Shown here piece by piece: positions 10,996 to 21,602 of a DNA stretch of 64,000 bases (position 1 is its first letter; each line of letters opens with the position of its first letter). The position numbers were made by a program, and so were the translations under genes. Source of the stretch: Phycomyces nitens (lineage: Eukaryota > Mucoromycota > Mucoromycetes > Mucorales > Phycomycetaceae); NCBI GenBank assembly GCA_022702545.1, contig JAHRBC010000002.1:7998001-8062000 (forward strand), given 5' to 3'. The notes beneath the pieces were generated by a model. That model saw nothing but the letters and a program-made list of their open reading frames with translations, was not told the origin of the DNA and searched no databases.

Positions 10996-11532
10996 CATTT
11001 TTTTTTTTATTTTATTTTATTTTATCTTTTTCTAGTTCTTTTCGCACAGGAAAAGTTGTCTGTCTGTTCTCCTATCTCCTCCCTTCCACTGTTACAACTA
11101 TTTCACAGCTGCGAAGTGGAGAGTAGGGCTCAGCTTTCATCTTAGTACTGTTAGCTCACTCCATTTTTCTCTACTTTTTTTTGTCTTCCTTGTGCCCAAG
11201 AGACTTTTTTGCTTCCCTTCCAGTAGTTCTCGAGATGCTAAATGGTCTATAGACTGCCAGCACTATATCTCTCAATAAAACATAATCTTTAACCTCGGCC
11301 AAGTTACCACGGCTCTTTCGCTTAAGGATTTTTTTACCCCAAAAATTTCCTTTTATAGTAATTTTACCAAACTTTCCATCCATCCTAATCAACACTGCCA
11401 ACAACTACGCATCCATCGCCTACCACGCCCCATCCCGCCTCCGTAGCAAGTTTTCCATTAAGCTTACCAGTCCAAGCACCCACTGTCCAAGTTTCAGCCC
11501 AAACGAACGACATTTATTTTCCCCGATTCCCG

Positions 11533-12413
11533 ATGTCATCCTCAATGATGCCCCCAATCCCAGGCGCATCTAATGAACTCATGTCCTTTTTGGCCTCCAT
11601 GTTGACGCGCCTTGACAACACTGAGAAGCTCGCTGACCAAGTGAAGGCTCTCGAAGCCGAAAACAGCCGCCTCCAAGCAGAATTGGCGGAAACCCGAAAA
11701 CGTCTTGAGCAGGCTACGACCTCTCAAACTTCCTTCCCCTGGGCAATAGCCCAAATGTTTCAACCTCCGACCATGCCCCAAATCCCAGTTCCCAGGAACC
11801 CGGATTGGAAGCCTCTACTTGGGCTGCCAAGGCCAGCGTCAACCGCCCCCCTCCTGCCCGTAAGGGTCCTTCCCCACGCCGAGTTGCTGCTTCTCAGCGT
11901 ATTTTCACTGCGGCCTCTGGCCCCCTTGGATATAAATACGTTTATATTCCTCGCTCCCGTCGCCTCACCCACAGGGAAGTGCGTAGTTCTCTCCGCACCC
12001 TTGGAATTGACACTGCTCGTCTGTTGGACATTAATTTCCCTGCTCGTGGAATTATTGGCATACTTGTCCATCTCCAGTTCGTTGAAGAATTCGAGGCACA
12101 ACTCGATAGAGCCAAGGTTGAGGTCATTGGTGACTTTGATCCCGTTGACCCACAACACTTGGCAGACCCCAAGTACCACGATCTCTCTCTGGACAAGCGG
12201 GCAAATGCTGCCATACAAGTGCAGAATGCACGCTGCCTCCAGACTCTCAAGTTCCTCCGCCCCCATGTTGCCCTCCCAGTTGCCCACTTCTTTGTTGAAG
12301 AAGGGTGGATTAGCGCCGATGAGATACCTACCCGTTCTGCTCTTGATGGTGATGGTGAATCACTGTTTAAGAGAAAGCGCGCATTTGCTCCAAGCAACCT
12401 CATGGAAGAATGA
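11533..12413 (+). pseudogene. LINE-A copy 3 ORF1 (one frameshift)
   Basis: Same protein as the 293-residue copy 2 ORF1, with the coiled coil present (KLADQVKALEAENSRL). One C is missing at about 11731 (AACTTCCTTCCCC against AACCTCCCTTCCCC), so the second half is read in another frame (11805-12413). The 3' end again overlaps ORF2 as ATGA (12410-12413). Substitutions against copy 2 are real base changes, unlike copy 1 against copy 2. Confidence 0.85.
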
Positions 12414-15400
12414 GTGAGCTTTCTATAGGCTTATGGAACGCCAATGGGCTTCAACCCCGTGCCATAAACGACGTGCTCAACCACTGTCAGTCCCTCCATA
12501 TGCTCTTCATCACAGAAACATGGCTCCTGTCACCTGCGCGTATTCTCACATCATGGTCCCAATTTCATTTGTACGGACCCCTGTTGCTGGGACATACCGT
12601 GGGTCGATGGGAGTTTCATTGTTAGTCTCCCCTCCTGTCCTTACACCGTCACCCAAATCCCTATGCCCAACAACTATGCCCTCGCCGTCAAGATTGGCAC
12701 CCTTCGACTGGTTTGTGTTTACCTCCCCCTCTATGTCCACTGCCGATGCCCTCTCTGTTCTCTCTGACATTCCTTTGACGGAAGACACCCTCCTTTGTGG
12801 GGACTTCAATGCCCGTCTGGGTTCCATCACTGGAGATTATGCCACAAATTCTCGCGGCCTAGCACTTAGTGCATGGCTAGAAGAAAGATCCCTCACTGTC
12901 CTTAATGGCTCACTCTCTCCTTGCACACCCACCTACATTTCCTTTCGCCGTGAAGTCGAAATTAGCAGTATCATTGACCTATTCATCACCAACACCAATT
13001 TCGCCAATCCCTCTCTCCACATTCAAACCGAACTCTCCCTAGGCTCTGACCACCGACTTCTTTCACTTTCCTTCACCTATGACCTTGACCCTTCCCCTCC
13101 ATCTCCACCCCCTCTCCGCCGACTCTGGAACCTCTCACGCCTCAAGGAACCAGACGTCCTTCAACTCTACACCGATTCCCTCATCCTCAACGCCACACCC
13201 CTCCTCAACACCTTGCAAGACATTGTACAGAACCCGCACTCCTCTCCTCCCCCATTGATGCCCTTACTAACGATTTCAACACACTCATTTATGATTCTCT
13301 TAGTAGTTCAATAGGTACCCGCCCTCACCGCCCATCCAAATGGAAGAAATTCTGGACCCCTGCCCTTCAAGCGGCAGCCGACCATCGTGATGGTTGTTAC
13401 AAGCAATGGCGTCGCGCTTGTGGCATTGACAAGATCAATTGGTGGAGCCGGCACCAACATGCACATCAGGAGTTCCGTCAACAAGTCCAGACAGCAAAAC
13501 GTCAATCCTGGCACGCCTTCTGTAGGTCTCTGGAACGTGACTTTGCCAAGGCCACTTCCAAGATCAAACAGATCAAACGGCGTCGACAACCCAAACATGT
13601 CTTCCAACATGACGATGGCCCAGCTGCTGCAGCAACCATCATGTGCAACCACCTTGCTTCGGTGTATAGTGGACACATCCTTCCTTCCTCCCGCCCTCCT
13701 CCTCCTCCATCAACCTCTCCTCACCTGCCTTTCGCCGCTGTTGACTCCCCATTTGATTCGTCAGTGGTGGAAGAATACATACGATTTATGCCTAGCCGCA
13801 AGGCGCCGGGTCCTGACCATATCCGTGCAGAAATGCTTAAGCCCGTTCAGTCCAAACTCTCTCCTCTCCTTGCCCTGCTCTTCACTCTGTGTTGGCAGTG
13901 GTCTTATGTCCCCTCTCTCTGGCGCCAAGCCCAAGTTTTCCCAATCTTCAAGAAGGGTAACCCAAACGACGCTGCCAATTATCGGCCAATCTCTCTCACT
14001 TCTGTTCTTCGGAAATTACTTGAGATGTGTATTGCGCCTGATCTCACCAAGTTCTCTCCTCCCTTGGACGTAGCACAAGGTGGATTTCGCCCCCGACGTG
14101 GAGCACTGGACCAGGCCCTCTGCTTGCATGACCTTGTCAAAGCCCACTACCGCCGCCACAACCGCTACCCTGTAGTCGCCTTCCTTGACATCAAGGCAGC
14201 TTATGACACCGTCGACCGACGTGTCATTTGGGATGCTCTTGTCCGCCGTCAAACTCCCCCTGCCCTCGTTGGCCTCCTTGTCAACATGTTTGACGATGTC
14301 TCCATCTCTGTCCTTCTTGGCAACTTCTCCTCCCATTCCTTCTCTCCTTCCACGGGTGTACTGCAAGGCTCAGTCCTCAGTCCCCACTTATACTCTATCT
14401 ACATCAACTCCCTGCCACCTCTCCTTCGCACAGTTGCTCTGTCTACATCCGCCGCCCATGTCCCATCGTCCTCTCCCTCCTCATTGGATTCCTATCGCGC
14501 CCTTTTGGATCCTTCAGGTGTGGATGACTTTGGCAATTCCACCTCTCCCACGCCAATTAACTCTCTTCTCTTTGCTGACGACGTTGCCATTTTTGGTTCC
14601 GTTCCTGACATTCAGAAAATGTTGGACCTGGCCGCAGCCCACTCTCTGGAACTCGGTTACCGTTGGAGTCCATCCAAATGTGCATTTGTGTACCAAAACT
14701 CCCGCTCCCACTCTCCTCCCTCCCTCTCCCTGTATGGTGAGCTACTCCCTGCAGTGGATGAGTTTATCTACCTTGGCATGCCATTCCGGAGTAAGGGAAT
14801 TCATTCCCCCTCCATTGTAACCCATCGTCGAGCTGGTACCCTTGCTGCCATGGCCACAATGCACGCCGTTGGTGCCTGCCGTTCTGGTTTCTCTCTGCTC
14901 TTGAGCTCTCGGTTATACCGAACGTTCATCCGTCCCAAGTTCGAGTATGGCCTGGCCATTGCCCCACTCCTAGAAAAGGATTTCAAGGCCTTGGAACTGA
15001 TACAAGATAAGTGTCTTCGCATGATAGTTGGGGGGCATGCCACGTCCTCCACTATTGTGTTGAAGCACATCTGTAATATACCCAGCATGAGATTCCGCAA
15101 GGATATCCTTGTTACCAAGTTCTGCCTTCGGGCCCGTACCCTTCCTTCCCGCTGTCTCCTTTCTCTCCTCCACCAACACCACCGTTCCCATTCCTCCCTT
15201 GTCCCGCTGAGCAACCATCCATTCCTTCTCGATATGCCAGTTTCCCTCAACGTACGTAGCATCAACACCGTACAAAAATACCTTGACTCCTGTCGAGTGT
15301 CCCTTTTCGCCACCTTCCTCTCCAACACCACCCAAGTCTTGATCCAAGCATGTCGCCCTGACCTTGGGGTTGACCCAATCCTGTTCCTCCCTGCTTCCCG

Positions 15401-15734
15401 AGTAGAACGTGGTCGCCTTGTTTGTTGGCGAATGGGTTGGCTACCCGGAAACCCTCGTTCATGTGCATGTGAGACAGACCACACCTCTCGCCGTCATCTT
15501 GCCATCTGCCCTAGGATCCCATCAGAACTCCTTGCTTCCCTCCCCATCCCTCCCTCTCCTGTGAATCATCCCATTGATTTTGCCATCTCCTCCCTCCCTT
15601 CCTCTTCCTCGGCCCCATGTCCGCCATACTGGGTGCCATTGCTCACCATTCTCTGGCACATCGATCAATTGTGCAACCCTGATGGGGAGTACTCCCACGA
15701 GAAGAACCATGGTGCTTTGTGGCATGCTGCTTAG
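12410..15734 (+). pseudogene. LINE-A copy 3 ORF2 (broken 5' half, intact RT and C terminus)
   Basis: The APE region is broken by run-length losses near 12580, 12633, 12727 (two bases) and 13252. From about 13255 to 15734 the frame is fully open (longest ATG-started piece 13641-15734, 697 residues). It carries RT motifs A (FLDIKAAYDTVDRR), B (GVLQGSVLSPHLY) and C (LLFADDVAIF), the YLGMPF thumb motif, and a C-terminal CxC-x8-H-x3-C cluster. This copy gives the reference frame for the runs that are short in copies 1 and 2. Confidence 0.87.
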
Positions 15735-16024
15735 CATTTTTTTTTTATTTTATTTTTTCCTTTTCTAGTTCTCTTCGCGCAGGAAAAGTTGTCTGTCTGT
15801 TCTCCTATCTCCTCCCTTCCACTGTTACAACTATTCCACAGCTGCGAAGTGGAGAGTAGGGTCCAGCTTTCATCTTAGTACTGTTAGCTCACTCCATTTT
15901 TTCTACTTTTTTTGTCTTCCTTGTGCCCAAGAGACTTTTTTGTTTCCCTTCCAGTAGTTCTCGAGATGCTATATAGTCTATAGACTGCCAGCAACATATC
16001 TCACAATAAAACATAATCTTTAAC

Positions 16025-16045
16025 CTCGGCCAAGTTACCGGACAC
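16025..16045 (+). repeat. Outermost target-site copy of the LINE array (tRNA-Leu 5' end)
   Basis: CTCGGCCAAGTTACC (tRNA nucleotides 15 to 1, antisense) followed by GGACAC. The same sequence is at 1804-1824 (in the intact tRNA) and 6550-6570; a shortened form is at 11294-11308. Because the LINE 3' end may be ..TTAAC or ..TTAACC, the duplication is 20 or 21 bp. Confidence 0.9.
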
Positions 16046-16048
16046 AGT

Positions 16049-16728
16049 TGACACGTGTGTTGTAAGCAGGTTCGGTTTCGACCATGAAGCCGGACCAAGG
16101 GCCTGGAACAGGCCTAGGAGGGGTCGGAGGCCGGACCAATCCGAAGAAGAAGTCCGAGCTGAGTAAGGATGGCCGATCCCCGAGTTTCTTTATTTCTCTT
16201 TCTTTTCAATTTTTCTTTATTTTATTTTATCACATTTTATTATTTCCTTTTTTATACTCTTTCCTTTTATATTTCCTTTGTGAATCCTTTCTCACTTTCT
16301 TGCAGGATTGCACTATTCTGTACTTCTTTAGTTTGTTTCCCCTACTTCTTTGTCTTACCCTTTTCTTTACTATGTTATAGTATTTTTTTTTATTATATTT
16401 TTCCTTTGGCCTTGATGTCATCATTTTATTATTTTATTATTTCATTTTTCGGTTATTCTTTTAGTTATTTTCTTTGTCTATAAAAGACTTTCTTTTCTAA
16501 TGAAATAAAGATTATCAGTCAGTTTTACAATCAATTTTACGGTTATTTTATTCTTTTGAGTTTAAGCTCTTGATCTCTGAAGAGCAGTTATATTTTGCCC
16601 GGTCATTTTGGGGCTATTTCTGTTGAGTTTTGTTAGTCTTTTACTGGTTCTTTCATTGTTTCTTTTATATATTTTATTTGTCGCCCGTTCGGTTACCATA
16701 CACAACCATACAAACACATCACGCGTCA
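16049..16728 (+). repeat. Solo LTR 1 (680 bp)
   Basis: Starts TGACACGTGTGTTGT and ends CACATCACGCGTCA, so the ends are imperfect inverted repeats (TGACACG.. against TGACGCG..). It contains a TATA box (TATAAAAG, 16479-16486) and AATAAA at 16504-16509 just downstream, the compact promoter/poly(A) core expected of an LTR. Preceded by CAGT (16045-16048). Its left edge is 9 bp upstream of the tRNA-Leu 5' end at the array's right border. It is close in sequence to LTR 4. No internal retroelement genes are attached. Confidence 0.8.
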
Positions 16729-16730
16729 GT

Positions 16731-17922
16731 TGACATGGGTGTTGTAGGGTTTCCAGCTTCGCCTACTTCTCTCCATTTCACGTGACTTTTCCAAGGTCTT
16801 CCCTGCTAGAAAGCGTGACGTAGCATCCTGATCAACTTGGCAACGTCACCTTTCTCCATTTGCAAGTCACCTTATTTCTCATATCTCCCTTTTCTCCGCA
16901 CTTCTTTGATTTTCCATATTTGTCACCCTTGCTCTCATTTCAAACCCCTCCTATCCATTTCCATATTTATCCATTGTACACTATTTTTGTCATCTATCTT
17001 CCCTTCCCTTCTCCCCACGTTGCTGTCTGTGCGCACTTATCTTTCTCTTCATGTTATCTATCTCTTTACACCCTCTCACACATTGGCACTTCATTTTATT
17101 CATACCCCTTCATATCTCTGTCCCTTCTCTCACACTGCTCACTTTATCATATTACTGTTATCCATATCTTCATACTTCATATTTACATTGTCCTCGCACA
17201 TTTTCATATCTCATTTTATCTTATCATATTTGTCCTCCATTTTTATATTATCACCTTCACTGTATATCCCATTTTCTCATACTATCATATCTTATTTTGT
17301 CTTATCATCTCATACCTCTCCCCCCAAAGTCATTATTATCCTTATCCATTATCTCATATACTGTTCTATTTTTCATTCACACACCCAATTCCTATATTTT
17401 ATTATTAATCAATTCACCATTTATCACTAAGTAACATTTTACGAAGTCTATATAAGAGACCAAAATTTCAATCAATAAACATTATCAGTTACCTCTCTCT
17501 TAATTTCCATCCCTGAACTAGTGAATTGTCTTGTATAGAAATTCCTAGTCATACCTGTGCCAAGATTGATTTTTCTTTTCATCCAATTCCCTTTTCCGTC
17601 CAAATCTGTATCTTCCCAGCACCTTGCTGTCAACTTTAATAATTGTCCTAAGTGAAATTATCTAGTTCCCCTCTCCTATTATATCTCTTCCTCCCTGTTT
17701 CCATTGCTGTCAAGAATATATTCAACTGTCCCGAGCGAAGTTATATATCTCTATCCATATTTTCACCTTTTCTTTCTCTTGTCCGTTTCTTGCTGTCTAA
17801 TTTCGGTTTCTACCCCTGTTATTGTCTATCTCTATTGCACCATCGTTATTGTCAACGAGTGGTATTTAATTTATTATATTTTCTGACTTGTTTTCACATC
17901 ACAACAAACTCAACACGCGTCA
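16731..17922 (+). repeat. Solo LTR 2 (1,192 bp)
   Basis: Starts TGACATGGGTGTTGTAGG and ends CAACACGCGTCA. TATATAAG is at 17449-17456 and AATAAA at 17474-17479, followed by ATTATCAGT, as in LTR 1. The body is long, T/C-rich and not obviously similar to LTR 1; only the ends and the promoter core match. The junction to LTR 1 is CGCGTCA-GT-TGACAT, as if CA of the usual CACAGT spacer had been lost. Long T/C-rich open frames inside are not genes. Confidence 0.75.
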
Positions 17923-17926
17923 CAGT

Positions 17927-18906
17927 TGACATGTTGCATTGTAGTTTTGTTGTCTCTTTGCACTTGCCCGGACCAAACCCCTTCCCGGCCCATGACGTGT
18001 ACCGAACTCGAGGTCTTTCTGGTAGGAAAATATTTGTAACACCGACGGCGGCCCAACGATTGCGATAATTTCACCCCCTTTTTTCTTTTTCTCCTGTTTT
18101 CTTGTCCATCCCATTTTTGTTAAAGAGGATGTTGACTTAGTCAAATTTCTCAAGTACTATTTTCTTCGACTAAAAATTAGTCAATTATTTTATTACATTT
18201 TTCCGTTGCTCTGTTCTTAACACTTTCAGTAAAGAACATCAATTTAGTTTAGAAATCCTTTTTACATTATTTCATTTTTCTCTTTAGTTTTCCTTGAAGG
18301 TTGTCCTTTACCAAAATTGTTAAAGACACTTCTCATTTTCTTTTAACCGAGCATTATACGATAGTCACTGATGTCTCTTAGCCCATTTTCTTATAATAAT
18401 TTACACCATCTAAGTAGAATTGTTCAATATCGTTTATCCACAAAGTAGTATAAATACCCCTTTGAATTCTTTCAATAAACGAGGATTATCATCTGTCTTA
18501 TATTCTGAATACAAGTTTTCGAGGCACGCGGTTGCTATTTCTCTTGTCGATTTTCCGTTTATTATCTTTTTGTTTTAACCAAGTCCCCGCAGTGGATTGA
18601 TTTTGATTATATTATTTGTACCCCTCTTTGTATTTTGATCATTGTATCTTAATTGTTCTCACTTGAGTTCAGTTATTTCCTTATATTATTTTATTAAGTC
18701 TCTCTTGTGGAATAGAGAACTTCACCCCCTTGTTATTCGTATTTAGAGTGCTTTTGTGGAATAGACACTCACTTTTTACCCTATTTTGAACCCATTACCT
18801 TCAAACCTGGCAATATCTTTTATTCATTCTTTTATATTTCTATATTCGTTTTATTCAATTTCTTTTTTATCAACATCTACCATATTGCCAAGCACCACAC
18901 GCGTCA
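17927..18906 (+). repeat. Solo LTR 3 (980 bp)
   Basis: Starts TGACATGTTGCATTGTAG and ends CACCACACGCGTCA, flanked by CAGT on both sides (17923-17926 and 18907-18910). TATAAATA is at 18449-18456 and AATAAA at 18474-18479, followed by a GATTATCATC element. The body differs from the other three. Confidence 0.75.
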
Positions 18907-18910
18907 CAGT

Positions 18911-19571
18911 TGACACGTGTGTTGTGGGCAGGTTCGGTTTTGACCATGAAGCCGAACCAAGAGCCCGGAACAGGCCTAGGAGGGGTCGGAGGCCGGACCA
19001 GTCCGAAGAAAAGGTCCGAACTGAGTTGGATGGCCGATCTCCGAGTTTCTTTATTTTTCTTTTCTTTCAATTTTCTCTATTTTATTTTATCACACTTTAT
19101 TATTTCCTTTTTTATACTCTTTCCTTTATGAACCCTTTCTCACCTTCTTGCAGGATTGCATCATTCTGTACTTCTTTAGTTTATTTCTCCTACTTCTTTG
19201 TCTTACCCTTTTCTTTACTATTTTACAGTATATTTTTATTATAACTTTTCCTTTGGTCTTGATGGCATCATTTTATTATTTTATCATTTCATTTTTTGGT
19301 TATTCTTTTACTTATTTTTTTTGTCTATAAAAGACATTCTTTTCTAATGAATAAACATCAGTCAGTTTTACGATCAATTTTATGGTTATTTTATTCTTTT
19401 GAGTTTAAGCTTTCAACCTCTGAAGAGCAGTTATATTTTGCCCAGTCATTTTGGGGATATTTCTGTTGAGTTTTGTTAGTCTTTTACTGATTCTTTCATT
19501 GTTTCTTTTATATATTTTATTTGTCGCCCGTTTGGTTACCATACACAACCATACAAACACATCACGCGTCA
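18911..19571 (+). repeat. Solo LTR 4 (661 bp)
   Basis: Starts TGACACGTGTGTTGTGGG and ends CACATCACGCGTCA, flanked by CAGT on both sides (18907-18910 and 19572-19575). TATAAAAG is at 19326-19333 and AATAAA at 19350-19355. It aligns with LTR 1 over its whole length with few substitutions and small indels, so LTR 1 and LTR 4 belong to one subfamily. Confidence 0.8.
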
Positions 19572-19934
19572 CAGTTTTCACGTGTGTAGTAGAGTTATTG
19601 GCCGTCGACCAGAAACACCCTTTTTGAGTCTATTTTTAATCACCTTTTCTATCTATAGTAATCCTTCTTGTTTGTCACACTTGTATTTCCATTTATATTT
19701 TTCTATTATCACACCTCTTCCAGCCCAATTCCAGTAGAAATCATGTCACTTTTCTTTTCCCTTTCTTGTCTTTTCAAACTGCGCAATCCCAAAAACCAGT
19801 TGCTGATTATCTTTTCTCTTTTCCCTTCAAGACCTCTCCTCATGCACTACAAAATTCTAAGGGTATTATGTAGATAAAACTTATAAAATAAGCTACTTAA
19901 TTGTGTAGTTTTACTATGCTTTTGGTAATATATA

Positions 19935-20475
19935 ATCGTGATCCGTAGTAGACTAAAAAGATATGGGGGTGAACTGAATCAGCCTACCTACTGGTGTACA
20001 AGAATCCATTGTAGAATATTTAAATGTCCTCAAACAGTGCAAAACTTAAATATACATTGTAGCTACAATATATTCCTAGTTGCTCTACCCTTTTTTGCAT
20101 TGTATTTTACAATACACAGACAGTTTGTGTCAGGGGAGATTGACTACTTACAAACAACCAGTTTTATCTTTCATTATATTTTATAGTGGGCTTTATAGTA
20201 TATTTTAACAGTCCATCAAGGATGATTGTAGACTATTGCAAGCTAACTGTAGTTATTCTATGCAAACAAGCCTCCCTGGTTTGTTGTTTTTTTAGAGCAA
20301 TAGATTCTGAAAAATTTTATTTTTCATTTTATTTGATAAAAAATTCATTTGCGCTATATATTCTAGTCTCTAGATTGTTTCTTTGGTATATCTATTCTAC
20401 CAATCGATATTTCTTGGTCGGCACCATGAACTGGTTCTTAATAGAGCCAGGATACTTACCTAGCTGAGAGAAAGC
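19935..20475 (-). repeat. Unnamed dispersed repeat R, copy A
   Basis: Aligns in inverse orientation with 31825-32735 once the solo LTR in the latter is removed. Landmarks shared by both (minus strand here) are GACCAAGAAATAT, ACAACAAACCAG, GGCTTG/TTTGCATAGAATAAC, and ACTACGGATCA at the far end. On the minus strand one frame is mostly open but broken by TAG and TAA codons, so R could be a decayed coding element. I do not recognise the family. Confidence 0.75.
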
Positions 20476-21602
20476 CAATACTGTCTAAAAGTAAAAGAGA
20501 AGATTGTTAGTAAATAATTTTTATATAAACCATTCATTCTTATACTTACATTTTTAATCTAATAAACAGAACTTTTGATAGACTCTCTGTAATATACTAA
20601 CAAATGATTATTGTCTAATAGATATATATTAATATTTGTAGATAGGCAATATATAATACTAAAATATTGGTTTACTTACAAGATATAGCCATTGGAATAG
20701 CCAGATAATTTTAATCAGGAATCCATATAAGAGTATAGAAAGACGTCTGTTATAGATATTATTAAAGAGGACATATTTATAATATAAAAGGTTTACCAGA
20801 ATATTATATTGAGATAGATAGAAAAATAGAATTTGCAGCTATATATAAAAGAGTGATTTAGTTAATAAAAAATAGCTTTAGCATAATATGATTTTACCTT
20901 TGAATATACAGCCAAGTGCAATAGAGAGCCCCATAATATATTTATAAGCAGTTACCTATGAATAATAAAATATATTGAGTAAAAAATATATTTACAAGAG
21001 AAAGAAAAGAATTAATTACCAGAGTATTTTGCGGTAATATTTAGGCACAAAAGAATATAAAAAATAAAAAGGAAAAACAAATACTTTGTATTAAAAGGCT
21101 GTTTGACCCTGATAAAATGCGGGCAATAAAAATGATAATCCAAAAGAATATACCTGCCGTCATTTTCATATCTTTGTAATTTATAGTTTATTAGGTTGAA
21201 AAAGATGTCTAGATAAAGAACAAGTGTACACAATGCTGTTAAATAATAATAAAACTATAAGACAATTCATTATTTTCAGTCAACTTATTTACTTGCAAGC
21301 ATACTGGTCATATTTCTCTTCCTTCTTATGAGAATAACTATGATAATAATTGATTTGTTTATTATTTCTACTACAATTAATTTCACAATATAGTTACAAG
21401 AAGTAGAAATAAATCACAAACAAATATCATATATAAAAGGCTTTACTTTATTATTCTATCCAATAGAACATATTGAATAATATAATTGCCATCAAAAATA
21501 AAAAAAGTTTATTATGTTTAACTTCAGTCTACTAATGGTAAGATAATATAGTATTTTGCTATGAATGAAACCACTCAATTTTTGTAGTAGTTATACTTAG
21601 AG
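20476..21602. other. AT-rich gene-free stretch
   Basis: About 1.1 kb of very AT-rich sequence with many TATA and AATA strings. No reading frame with recognisable content, no RNA gene and no clear repeat border was seen. It may be old transposon sequence decayed past recognition. Confidence 0.5.

Larger units (their letters stand above)
6571..11293 (+). mobile_element. LINE family A, copy 2 (full-length)
   Basis: Same layout as copy 1 and directly joined to it. The copy 1 3' end is followed at 6550-6570 by CTCGGCCAAGTTACC-GGACAC and then by the copy 2 5' end. The peptides of the two copies are identical wherever both are in frame. At the far side it is followed by CTCGGCCAAGTTACC (11294-11308), here lacking the GGAC that the other junctions have. 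The target copy between elements is only the first 15 nt of the tRNA plus flank, which shows how little target sequence is needed, unless the array arose by duplication. Confidence 0.92.
11311..16024 (+). mobile_element. LINE family A, copy 3 (full-length, most diverged)
   Basis: Third tandem copy, same orientation, with scattered substitutions against copies 1 and 2 (for example K/D/S changes in ORF1). It is followed by CTCGGCCAAGTTACC-GGACAC (16025-16045) and then by non-LINE DNA, AGT-TGACACG. This is the only place where the original tRNA upstream flank can be seen. Being farthest from the intact tRNA and most diverged, it is probably the oldest of the three; that order is inferred. Confidence 0.92.

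Noticed and set aside
2048..15734. The LINE-A array as a host multigene family
   Set aside because: Each unit has ORF1, APE endonuclease, RT motifs and target duplications, which define non-LTR retrotransposons.
16837..17434. Three overlapping long plus-strand open frames
   Set aside because: They lie inside solo LTR 2, are low-complexity T/C-rich translations (Leu, Ser, Phe, Tyr, His) in all three frames at once, and show no domain.
16049..19571. A single intact LTR retrotransposon with LTR 1 and LTR 4 as its two ends
   Set aside because: The 2.2 kb between them contains no gag or pol frame and is itself divided by two more TG..CA units with CAGT borders, so tandem solo LTRs fit better.
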